A DNA stretch of 64,000 nucleotides from Microbacterium profundi (GTDB lineage Bacteria > Actinomycetota > Actinomycetes > Actinomycetales > Microbacteriaceae): assembly GCF_000763375.1 (NCBI RefSeq), contig NZ_JPSY01000001.1:1674001-1738000 (forward strand), read 5' to 3'. Below the pieces are notes generated by a model that saw only the letters and a list, made by a program, of their open reading frames with translations, did no database searches and had not been told where the DNA came from. Made by a program: the position numbers and the translations under genes. Shown here in pieces: positions 30,800 through 38,524 of this stretch. Within the stretch, counting starts at the first letter, position 1. Each line of letters starts with the position of its first letter.

Positions 30800-31492
30800 A
30801 TGCGATTGAACAATCTCGGCATGGTCCGCACGAACATCGAGCGACCTGACCCCGACGACGTGGCCCGGCTCTCGCAGTTCGGCGTGGCCACGATCCACGA
30901 GGCGATGGGCCGCGTCGGCCTGATGCGTCCCTACATCCGTCCCGCATACAACGGCGCGAAGCTGTGCGGCCCCGCGGTCACCGTGCTGCTGCAGCCGGGC
31001 GACAACTGGATGTTCCACGTCGCCGCCGAGCAGATCCAGGAAGGCGACGTGATCGTCGCCGGCTGCACCACCGAGAGCGAAGACGGCTTCTTCGGTGAGC
31101 TGCTCGCGACCTCGCTCACGGCTCGCGGCTGCAAGGGCCTTGTGATCGACGGCGGTGTCCGCGACGTCGCCGACCTCGAGAAGATGGACTTCCCTGTGTT
31201 CTCCCGTGCCATCAACTCCAAGGGCACTGTCAAAGCCACGCTCGGTTCCGTGAACGTGCCCGTCGTCGCCGCCAACGCGCTCGTGAACCCGGGGGACGTC
31301 GTCGTCGCCGACGTCGACGGCGTCATCGTCGTGCCGCGCGAGCTCGTCGGCGCCGTGGCCGATGCCAGCCAGAAGCGCGAGGACAATGAGGAGTCCAAGC
31401 GTCAGAAGTTCCGCGAGGGCGTGCTCGGACTCGACCTGTACGGCATGCGCGAGCCGCTGGCCGCCGCCGGCCTCGAATACGTGGAGGACTGA
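30800..31492 (+). CDS. ligK: 4-carboxy-4-hydroxy-2-oxoadipate aldolase
   Basis: RraA/HMG-type class II aldolase (230 aa) that splits 4-carboxy-4-hydroxy-2-oxoadipate into pyruvate and oxaloacetate, the last step of the pathway. The conserved VIDGGVRD motif (metal site Asp and Arg) and the C-terminal REDNEESKRQKFREG segment are typical of LigK/ProA enzymes. GAGAGGAA precedes the ATG; only 10 nt separate it from ligJ. Confidence 0.92.
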   Translation: MRLNNLGMVRTNIERPDPDDVARLSQFGVATIHEAMGRVGLMRPYIRPAYNGAKLCGPAVTVLLQPGDNWMFHVAAEQIQEGDVIVAGCTTESEDGFFGELLATSLTARGCKGLVIDGGVRDVADLEKMDFPVFSRAINSKGTVKATLGSVNVPVVAANALVNPGDVVVADVDGVIVVPRELVGAVADASQKREDNEESKRQKFREGVLGLDLYGMREPLAAAGLEYVED

Positions 31493-31493
31493 C

Positions 31494-32468
31494 ATGGCGC
31501 ATGGCGACCCTTCGACAGGCTCAGGGATCGTGACAGGCTCAGGGACCGTAACAGGCCCCTTCACCAAGACCGAGGGCTGGCTGGACTGGTACGACGGCCC
31601 GACGAGGCCGACGTTCCGCCTGCCGGCTGGCGCGGTCGACGCGCACTGCCACGTCTTCGGCCCCGGCGAGCAGTTCCCGTACGCGCCCGAGCGCAAGTAC
31701 ACCCCGTGCGACGCATCTGCCGAGCAGCTGTTCGCCCTGCGCGACCACCTCGGTTTCGACCGCAACGTGATCGTGCAGGCGACCTGTCACGGCGCCGACA
31801 ACAGCGCCTTGGTCGACGCGCTGCGCCGCAGCGAAGGCCGCGCGCGCGGTGTCGCGACCGTGCGACGCGATGTCACCGACGCCCAGCTCGCCGAGCTGCA
31901 CGAGGCTGGTGTGCGCGGCGTGCGCTTCAACTTCGTCAAGCGCCTCGTCGATGCCGTGCCCACAGACTCCCTCCAGGAGATCGCCTGGAAGATCGCCCCG
32001 CTCGGATGGCACGTCGTCATCTACTTCGAAGCCGAAGACCTTCCCGAGCTCTACGACTTCTTCTCCAGCATCCCGACAGACGTCGTCGTCGACCACATGG
32101 GCCGGCCCGACGTCACGAAGGATCCGAACGGCCCGGAGTTCGAGCTGTTCCTGCGGTTCATGCGTGAGAACCCGAACGTGTGGACCAAGGTCTCGTGTCC
32201 CGAGCGCCTCAGCGTCTCCGGGCCTCGCGCCCTCGATGGCGAGCAGCACGCGTACACCGACGTCGTGCCGTTCGCCCGTCGCGTGGTCGAGGAATTCCCC
32301 GACCGCGTGCTGTGGGGAACCGACTGGCCCCACCCCAACCTGAAGGACCACATGCCCGACGACGGGCTGCTGGTCGACTACATCCCTCAGATCGCGACGA
32401 CGCCCGACCTGCAGCAGAAACTGCTCGTCGACAATCCGCGCCGCCTCTACTGGCAAGAAGGAGCATGA
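31494..32468 (+). CDS. ligI: 2-pyrone-4,6-dicarboxylate lactonase
   Basis: Amidohydrolase-fold lactonase (324 aa) that opens 2-pyrone-4,6-dicarboxylate to 4-oxalomesaconate. The VDAHCHVFGP motif (about residue 47), the HVVIYFEAEDLPEL, DHMGRPDV and GTDWPHPNL segments are typical of LigI. A family-A repeat at 31508 and a shorter second copy add DPSTGSG- and TGSG-type residues to the N-terminus (about residues 5-20), before the homologous region. One bp separates it from ligK, and its stop overlaps an ATG just ahead of ligAB. Confidence 0.92.
   Translation: MAHGDPSTGSGIVTGSGTVTGPFTKTEGWLDWYDGPTRPTFRLPAGAVDAHCHVFGPGEQFPYAPERKYTPCDASAEQLFALRDHLGFDRNVIVQATCHGADNSALVDALRRSEGRARGVATVRRDVTDAQLAELHEAGVRGVRFNFVKRLVDAVPTDSLQEIAWKIAPLGWHVVIYFEAEDLPELYDFFSSIPTDVVVDHMGRPDVTKDPNGPEFELFLRFMRENPNVWTKVSCPERLSVSGPRALDGEQHAYTDVVPFARRVVEEFPDRVLWGTDWPHPNLKDHMPDDGLLVDYIPQIATTPDLQQKLLVDNPRRLYWQEGA
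31508..31526. repeat. Family-A repeat inside the ligI N-terminus
   Basis: CCCTTCGACAGGCTCAGGG lies in frame 14 bp after the ligI ATG. Partial copies (GACAGGCTCAGGG, AACAGGCCCC) follow up to about 31560. It encodes DPSTGSG, an N-terminal extension not expected in LigI enzymes. Confidence 0.88.
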
Positions 32469-32470
32469 TC

Positions 32471-33877
32471 ATGGCACTCGACAAGCCGTACAAGGACGTT
32501 CCCGGAACCACCATCTACGACGCCGAGCAAGCTCGTAAGGGCTATCACCTGAACCAGTTCTCGATGTCGCTGATGAAGCCCGAGAACCGCGAGCGCTTCC
32601 TCGCCGACCAGGAGACCTACCTCGACGAGTGGCCTCTCAACGCCCGGCAGCGCCAGGCCGTGCTCGACATGGACATGAACACCATGATCGATGAGGGTGG
32701 CAACATCTACTTCCTCAGCAAGATCGGCGCGACACATGGGATGAGCTTCCAGCAGATGGCCGGTTCCATGACAGGGATGAGCGAGGCCGCCTATCGCGAC
32801 ATGATGGTCGGCGGCGGGCGCCGTCCGGAGGGCAACCGCCTCAAGGACCTCGACGGCTGGACCCCGCCCGCACCGGGTGAGAAGGCAGACACGTTCCGGC
32901 CGAACGCACCGGCGAAGTACACCTCCGCGCTGTTCACCTCGCACGTGCCGGCGATCGGCGCCGCGATGGATCTCGGCAAGACCGAGGAGCCGTACTGGAA
33001 GAAGGTGTTCGACGGCTACCAGTGGACGCGCAAGTGGGCCAAGGAGCAGAAGCCCGACGTCGTCATCCTCGTCTACAACGACCACGCCACCGCGTTCGAC
33101 GCGTCCATCATCCCGACGTTCGTGCTCGGCACTGGTGCGGAGTATCCCGTCGCCGACGAGGGCTACGGCCCGCGTCCGGTCCCCGGCGTCAAGGGGTACC
33201 CCGAGCTCGCGGCGCACATCGCACAGTCGGTCATTCAGGATGACTTCGACCTCACCCTCGTCAACGAGATGGTCGTCGACCACGGTCTTACGGTGCCGCT
33301 GTCACTGGTCTTCGGCGATCACGCCCCGGATGAGGAGTGGCCGGTCAGGGTCATCCCGCTCGCCGTCAACGTCGTGCAGTACCCGGTGCCCTCAGGTCGT
33401 CGCTGCTACGAGCTCGGGCGCGCACTGCGCCGCGCGCTCGACAAGTGGGACGGTGAAGAGCTCAATGTGCAGATCTGGGGCACCGGCGGCATGAGCCACC
33501 AGCTGCAGGGCCCGCGCGCGGGTCTCATCAACGAGGAGTGGGACAACGCGTTCCTCGATCACCTCATCGAGGACCCGCTCGGCCTGACCGAGTGGCAGCA
33601 CATGGAGTACGTCGACGAGGCGGGTTCCGAGGGCATCGAGCTCGTCGACTGGCTGATCGCGCGCGGTGCGATGGACGACCAGTTCGGGGGAGAAACGCCC
33701 CAGATGAACCACCGGTTCTACCACGTGCCGGCATCCAACACCGCGGTCGGCCACCTCGTTCTCAGCAACCCGGTCGGCAAGACCGACCTCGCCGACGACG
33801 AAGCAGGCGTGGCTGAGCCCGCGGACCAGGTGCGTGCCCCCGAGCCTGCGGAGACCGCGGCCGTGGCGAACGCCTGA
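32471..33877 (+). CDS. ligAB: Protocatechuate 4,5-dioxygenase, fused alpha and beta subunits
   Basis: Class III extradiol dioxygenase (468 aa) that cleaves protocatechuate to 4-carboxy-2-hydroxymuconate-6-semialdehyde. Residues about 1-125 match the small alpha subunit LigA, residues about 145-440 the catalytic LigB. Iron ligands by alignment to LigB: His158 (SHVPAIG), His205 (YNDHATAFD) and Glu355. The catalytic His is His342 (GGMSHQL). The two subunits are separate proteins in Sphingobium. ATG 32471 is preferred: AAGGAG lies 7 nt upstream. ATG 32465, overlapping the ligI stop, is an alternative. A 30-residue Ala/Glu-rich tail ends the protein. Confidence 0.94.
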   Translation: MALDKPYKDVPGTTIYDAEQARKGYHLNQFSMSLMKPENRERFLADQETYLDEWPLNARQRQAVLDMDMNTMIDEGGNIYFLSKIGATHGMSFQQMAGSMTGMSEAAYRDMMVGGGRRPEGNRLKDLDGWTPPAPGEKADTFRPNAPAKYTSALFTSHVPAIGAAMDLGKTEEPYWKKVFDGYQWTRKWAKEQKPDVVILVYNDHATAFDASIIPTFVLGTGAEYPVADEGYGPRPVPGVKGYPELAAHIAQSVIQDDFDLTLVNEMVVDHGLTVPLSLVFGDHAPDEEWPVRVIPLAVNVVQYPVPSGRRCYELGRALRRALDKWDGEELNVQIWGTGGMSHQLQGPRAGLINEEWDNAFLDHLIEDPLGLTEWQHMEYVDEAGSEGIELVDWLIARGAMDDQFGGETPQMNHRFYHVPASNTAVGHLVLSNPVGKTDLADDEAGVAEPADQVRAPEPAETAAVANA

Positions 33878-33910
33878 CATCCTGATACCGGACTGCGAAA
33901 GGGAGAGCGA

Positions 33911-34873
33911 ATGACTGACAAGATCCGCGTCGCCGTCGTCGGCGCCAGTGGTGCCTTCGGAATGAAGCACCTTGACGGTTTGAAGAACATCGAAGACGCC
34001 GAGGTCACGGTCGTGAGCGCCACCTCGCAGGAGAAGGCGGATGCTGTCGCCGAGCAGTACGGCGTCGCGAACGCGGTCGTCGGGCTGGAGGGCGTTCTCG
34101 AGCGTGACGATGTGGATGCCGTGATCCTCGCGACTCCGACCGGTCTGCACGCCGAGCAGACGCAGGCAGTGCTCGCCGCCGGCAAGCACGTGCAGGTCGA
34201 AATCCCGCTGGCGGATTCGCTGGCGGATGCTGAAGCCACCCTCGCTGCGGCGGAGGCGGCCGAAGCGGCCTCCCTCGTGGCCATGGTCGGCCACACGCGC
34301 CGCTTCAACCCCTCGCATCAACTCGTGCACGACAGGATCACCGCCGGCGAGTTCAACGTGCAGCAGATGGATGTGCAGACGTACTTCTTCCGCCGCACGA
34401 ACACGAATGCCAAGGGTGAGGCGCGCTCCTGGACCGACCATCTGCTGTGGCACCATGCCGCGCACACGGTCGATCTGTTCGCCTACCAGGCGGGCAAGAT
34501 CGTCGAGGCTCATGCGCTGCAGGGGCCGATCCATCCCGAGCTCGGCATCGCGATGGACATGTCGATCCAGCTGAAGAGCGAGACCGGCGCGATCTGCACC
34601 CTGTCGCTGTCGTTCAACAACGAGGGACCGTTCGGCACGTTCTTCCGCTACATCGGCGACACGGCGACCTACATCGCCCGCTACGACGACCTCTTCACCG
34701 GCAAGGAGGAGCAGATCGACGTGTCGCACGTGGCGGTGAGCATGAACGGCATCGAGCTGCAGGACCGTGAGTTCATCGCGGCGATCCGTGAGGGGCGAGA
34801 GCCGAACTCCTCGCTTCGTCAGGTGATCGACTGCTATCGCGTGCTCGGTCAACTGGAGGAGCAGCTCGCGTGA
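33911..34873 (+). CDS. ligC: 4-carboxy-2-hydroxymuconate-6-semialdehyde dehydrogenase
   Basis: Gfo/Idh/MocA-family oxidoreductase (320 aa). It oxidises the hemiacetal of the ring-cleavage product to 2-pyrone-4,6-dicarboxylate with NAD(P)+. N-terminal Rossmann motif VAVVGASGAFGMKH, then EIPLADSLADA and the RRTNTNAKGEARSWTDHLLWHHAAH segment characteristic of LigC. AAAGGGAGAG precedes the ATG. The stop overlaps the next start (GTGA). Confidence 0.93.
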   Translation: MTDKIRVAVVGASGAFGMKHLDGLKNIEDAEVTVVSATSQEKADAVAEQYGVANAVVGLEGVLERDDVDAVILATPTGLHAEQTQAVLAAGKHVQVEIPLADSLADAEATLAAAEAAEAASLVAMVGHTRRFNPSHQLVHDRITAGEFNVQQMDVQTYFFRRTNTNAKGEARSWTDHLLWHHAAHTVDLFAYQAGKIVEAHALQGPIHPELGIAMDMSIQLKSETGAICTLSLSFNNEGPFGTFFRYIGDTATYIARYDDLFTGKEEQIDVSHVAVSMNGIELQDREFIAAIREGREPNSSLRQVIDCYRVLGQLEEQLA

Positions 34874-35844
34874 AGCTCCCCCGTATGGGATTGGGGTGCA
34901 TGAACCTCAGTCACGCCTACGGCATCCCGCCGTCCGAGGGCGAAGGTCTGGCGCTGCTGCGCGCTGCGCTCGACAGCGGCGTCACCCATCTCGACACTGC
35001 GACGCTCTACGGCGCCGGCCGCAATGAGGAGCTGGTCGGTCGTGCCTTGAAAGGGCGCCGGGATGAGGTCGTGCTCGCGAGCAAGGCCGGCATGGCGATG
35101 ATCGACGGGGTGAAGGTCATTGACGGACGCCCCTCGACACTCCGACAGCAGGTGGACGCCTCGCTCTCGCGGTTGGGCGTCGATCACATCGACCTCTATT
35201 ACCTGCACCGCTGGGACAGGACCGTGCCGATCGGCGAGAGTGTCGGCGCGCTGGCTTCGCTCGTCGACGAAGGCAAGATCGGCGCCATCGGGTTGTCGGA
35301 GGTGTCGGTCTCCCGGCTGAGTGAGGCGCAGGTCGTCGCGCCGATCGCCGCCGTGCAGAACGAGTACTCGTTGTGGAGCCGAAACCCCGAACTCGGGATG
35401 CTGGAGGCGACGCGCTCTTCTGGTGTGGCACTGGTCGCGTTCTCGCCGGTCGCCCGCGGGTTCCTGGGTGACTCGGTCGGCGACCCGTCGGCGCTGGCGC
35501 CCAAGGACATCCGCCGGAACATGCCGCGGTTCCAGCCCGAGCATTGGCCGGCGAACGAAGCGCTGCTTCCGGACTGGCGCGCGCTCGCCGAAGAGGCCGG
35601 ATGCACCCCGGCGCAGCTCGCGCTCGCCTGGCTCCTCTCGCGTGGCGATCACGTCATGCCGATTCCAGGGACGACGAGCATCGCGCACATGCATGAGAAC
35701 CACGCCGCTGCGTCGCTGCCGATCGACGATGCCCTGCTGGCCCGCGCTGGTGAGCTGATCTCCACGTCCACTGTTTCGGGACCACGCTATGCGCCCGGTC
35801 CTGCCGCCGAGGTCGACGCCGAGACGTTCGAGGATGCCGCGTGA
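34870..35844 (+). CDS. Aldo/keto reductase in the protocatechuate operon
   Basis: 324 aa, GTG start, coupled to ligC. AKR catalytic tetrad visible: Asp in LDTATLYG with the following Tyr, Lys in VLASKAGM, and His in YYLHRWD. The C-terminal segment is PIPGTTSIAHMHEN. NADPH-dependent reduction of a carbonyl is expected. No place for it exists in the known pathway, so it may act on a side product or aldehyde. The next gene again overlaps its stop. Confidence 0.88.
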   Translation: MKLPRMGLGCMNLSHAYGIPPSEGEGLALLRAALDSGVTHLDTATLYGAGRNEELVGRALKGRRDEVVLASKAGMAMIDGVKVIDGRPSTLRQQVDASLSRLGVDHIDLYYLHRWDRTVPIGESVGALASLVDEGKIGAIGLSEVSVSRLSEAQVVAPIAAVQNEYSLWSRNPELGMLEATRSSGVALVAFSPVARGFLGDSVGDPSALAPKDIRRNMPRFQPEHWPANEALLPDWRALAEEAGCTPAQLALAWLLSRGDHVMPIPGTTSIAHMHENHAAASLPIDDALLARAGELISTSTVSGPRYAPGPAAEVDAETFEDAA

Positions 35845-36548
35845 AGGCCATCTCGTCGATGGCGACCCGTCATGTGCTCGCCGACCTGGCGGCCGCGGCC
35901 GTCGCCGCAGGACTGCCGAAGCTGGACATCGAGTCGGTCGGCGGTGTGGATGCCGCGGATCGCGTCGCCACAGGGGAGCCGTTCGACCTCGTGTTCCTCG
36001 CCGCCGGCGCGCTCACGAAGCTGGCGGATGCCGGACATGTGGATGCTGCGACGGTGACGCCGCTGGTGCTCTCCCAGGTCGCGGTGGCGGTCGGCTCCGA
36101 CTCGTCGGAACCCGCCGTGCGACCTGACGGATCTGCGTTCTCTGATGCTGCGGGTCTTCGCGCGGCACTGCGGGCTGCGAAACGGATCGGCTACTCGACC
36201 GGCCCCAGCGGCACGGCGTTGGTGGACATGATCGACGCCTGGGGGCTGACCTCCGAGCTCAGTGACCGCCTCGTGCAGGCGATGCCCGGCATCCCCGTCG
36301 CACGCTCGCTCGCGGACGGCGACGTCGATCTCGGTTTCCAGCAGCTCAGTGAACTCGTCGGTCAGCCGGGCATCCGCATCCTCGGGGTCATGCCCGACGA
36401 CTGCGCGATCGACACTGTCTTCGCGGGGGCGGTGGCGACAGCATCCGCTTCGTCGGAGAGCGCCGCCGAGATGCTGGCGTTCTTCGCCTCCGAAGCCGCC
36501 GCGCCCATCAAGCAGCGCCACGCGTTCGGAGTTCCGCCTCGGGTGTGA
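35841..36548 (+). CDS. Signal-less periplasmic-binding-type protein of the protocatechuate operon
   Basis: 235 aa, ATG overlapping the aldo/keto reductase stop (ATGA). The sequence resembles ModA/SBP_bac_11 substrate-binding proteins (KAISSMATRHVLADLA, GEPFDLVFLAAGAL, RIGYSTGPSGTALVDMI). There is no signal peptide or lipobox and no transporter genes nearby, so it should be cytoplasmic. The domain could bind a pathway intermediate. It stands where the missing tautomerase would be expected, but no catalytic motif is seen. Role unknown. Confidence 0.75.
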   Translation: MKAISSMATRHVLADLAAAAVAAGLPKLDIESVGGVDAADRVATGEPFDLVFLAAGALTKLADAGHVDAATVTPLVLSQVAVAVGSDSSEPAVRPDGSAFSDAAGLRAALRAAKRIGYSTGPSGTALVDMIDAWGLTSELSDRLVQAMPGIPVARSLADGDVDLGFQQLSELVGQPGIRILGVMPDDCAIDTVFAGAVATASASSESAAEMLAFFASEAAAPIKQRHAFGVPPRV

Positions 36549-36617
36549 TCGGTAGGCCTCTTGCGAGAATGATCTCGTCCGGCAGAGCCGCCGGGCTCTC
36601 ATCGAAGGACCGTCGAC

Positions 36618-37784
36618 GTGACCACTCATATCTATGACGCAGTACGCACGCCGTTCGGACGTGCGGGCGGCGCGCTCGCGGGTGTGCGCCCCGACGACCT
36701 GGCCGCGACGGTCATGCGTGCGAGCGCCGAACGCGCGGGACTCGACCCCGCCCGCATCGACGACGTCATCTTCGGCGACGCCAATCAGGCCGGTGAGGAC
36801 AACCGCAACGTCGCGCGGATGGGCGCGCTGCTCGCGGGCTTTCCGACGACCGTCACCGGGGTCACGGTGAACCGGCTGTGCGCTTCCAGTGTCGAGGCCG
36901 TCATCCAGGGTGCGCGCGCGATCGAATCCGGTGATGCCGAGATCATTCTCGCTGGCGGCGTCGAATCGATGAGCCGGGCCCCGTTCGTCGTGGAGAAGTC
37001 GGCGAAGCCGTACCCGGCCAGCGGCAATCAGACGATGTGGAACACCGCGATCGGATGGCGCATGACGAACCGTGCGCTGCCGACGCCATGGACCATCTCC
37101 AACGGCGAGGCTGCGGAGAAGGCGGCGCGGGTTGCACAGATCAGCCGTGAGGATCAGGACTCGTTCTCGGTGCGCTCGCACGAACTCGCAGCCCGCGCTT
37201 GGGCCGATGGCATCTATGCGGAGGAGGTCGTGCAGGTTCCCGGCGCCGAGCTCACGCGTGACGAGGGGATCCGCGACGGATCGACGATCGAGAAACTCGC
37301 CGGACTGCGACCGTTGTTCGCGGAGGACGGCACCGTCACGGCAGGGAACTCCTCGTCGATCAACGACGGTGCGTCTGCAGTGCTTCTCGGGGCAGAGGGC
37401 GCATTGGACGGTGAGCCGCTCGCGCGGATCACCGGGCGCAGCGCGCACGGCGTCGACCCTGACGACTTCCCGATCGCACCGATAGAAGCCGCGAACAAGG
37501 CTCTCGCCCGGGCCGGGCGCACCTGGGCCGATGTGGACTTCGTCGAACTCAACGAGGCGTTCGCCTCGCAGTCGCTGGCGTGCCTGCGCGGCTGGCCCGA
37601 CCTCGACCCCGAGAAGCTCAACATCCACGGCGGGGCGCTCGCGATCGGGCATCCCCTCGGAGCATCCGGCGGGCGCATCATCGGTCACGCCGCCCACGAA
37701 CTGCGCCGACGTGGCGGGGGCGTCGCCGTCGTCGCGATCTGCATCGGCGTCGGACAGGGACTTGCCGTCGTGCTGGAACGTTAG
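36618..37784 (+). CDS. 3-oxoadipyl-CoA/acetyl-CoA acyltransferase (PcaF-type thiolase)
   Basis: Thiolase (388 aa, GTG start). Nucleophile Cys88 in NRLCASS, GHPLGASG with the catalytic His, and the C-terminal CIGVGQG Cys. The FGDANQAGEDNRNVARM segment is characteristic of PcaF, which cleaves 3-oxoadipyl-CoA in the ortho pathway. The 4,5-cleavage route does not need a thiolase, so it may serve another aromatic acid or a different chain-shortening step. It is 69 bp after the previous gene and may have its own promoter. Confidence 0.88.
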   Translation: MTTHIYDAVRTPFGRAGGALAGVRPDDLAATVMRASAERAGLDPARIDDVIFGDANQAGEDNRNVARMGALLAGFPTTVTGVTVNRLCASSVEAVIQGARAIESGDAEIILAGGVESMSRAPFVVEKSAKPYPASGNQTMWNTAIGWRMTNRALPTPWTISNGEAAEKAARVAQISREDQDSFSVRSHELAARAWADGIYAEEVVQVPGAELTRDEGIRDGSTIEKLAGLRPLFAEDGTVTAGNSSSINDGASAVLLGAEGALDGEPLARITGRSAHGVDPDDFPIAPIEAANKALARAGRTWADVDFVELNEAFASQSLACLRGWPDLDPEKLNIHGGALAIGHPLGASGGRIIGHAAHELRRRGGGVAVVAICIGVGQGLAVVLER

Positions 37785-37805
37785 GCCGAGCCGACCACGA
37801 GCACT

Positions 37806-37860
37806 CAGGTCGCAGTTTCTGCCGCTCAGAACGCGCGATAACGGCAGAAATCGCGACCTG
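37806..37860. repeat. Intergenic hairpin element between convergent genes
   Basis: Arms CAGGTCGCAGTTTCTGCCG (37806-37824) and CGGCAGAAATCGCGACCTG (37842-37860) pair with two mismatches around a 17-nt loop. It lies between the thiolase and the convergent response-regulator gene. Same layout as the elements at 3710-3784 and 22275-22341. Confidence 0.88.
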
Positions 37861-37870
37861 AACGAGTTCC

Positions 37871-38524
37871 TCAGCTCAGCCCATACCGGTGCGCGAGGAT
37901 CACAGCGTGTATCCGATCCCTGGCCTCGAGCTTCATCAGCACCCGGCCGACATGTGTCTTGACGGTCGATTCACTGAGGTGCAGTTCTTCAGCGATCTCC
38001 GCATTGGTCAGGCCGCGGGCGATCGCGCGGAACACGTCGCGCTCGCGCTCGGTCAGGGCGGCGGTGGGGTCTGAGCCTGCGTCCGTCGCAGGCAGGCGCG
38101 GCCCGAGATGTTCGAGAAGTCGCCGCGTTACGCGCGGCGACAGGGCAGCATCCCCTCGGTGCACGGCCCGCACTGCCGACGTCATCTCGTGCCGCTGGGC
38201 ATCCTTCAGGAGGAATCCGCTCGCTCCGGCGCGGATGGCGCCGAACGCGTACTCGTCGAGATCGAACGTGGTGAGCACGAGCACCCTGGTGTCGGGCATG
38301 GCCGCGACGATCGCCTCCGTCGCGGCGATCCCGTCGAGCCCCGGCATCCGGATGTCCATCAGCACGACGTCGGGGCGGAGCTCTCTCGCCCGTCTGATGG
38401 CCTCTTCGCCGTCACCGGCCTCCCCGACGACGCTCATGTCGGCCTCGGCCTCGAGAACCAGGCGGAAACCGACGCGAATGAGATCCTGGTCGTCGACGAG
38501 AAGAACGCGGATCGGCTCTGTCAC
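37871..38524 (-). CDS. NarL/FixJ-type response regulator
   Basis: 217 aa. Receiver domain with phospho-acceptor Asp57 (VVLMDIRMP), acidic pair D11-D12 and the KDA Lys, then a LuxR-type helix-turn-helix (LTERERDVFRAIARGLTNAEIAEEL). The GTG start overlaps the sensor-kinase stop by 4 bp. With the kinase it forms a complete two-component system placed beside an ABC-2 exporter. Confidence 0.94.
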   Translation of the reverse strand: MTEPIRVLLVDDQDLIRVGFRLVLEAEADMSVVGEAGDGEEAIRRARELRPDVVLMDIRMPGLDGIAATEAIVAAMPDTRVLVLTTFDLDEYAFGAIRAGASGFLLKDAQRHEMTSAVRAVHRGDAALSPRVTRRLLEHLGPRLPATDAGSDPTAALTERERDVFRAIARGLTNAEIAEELHLSESTVKTHVGRVLMKLEARDRIHAVILAHRYGLS

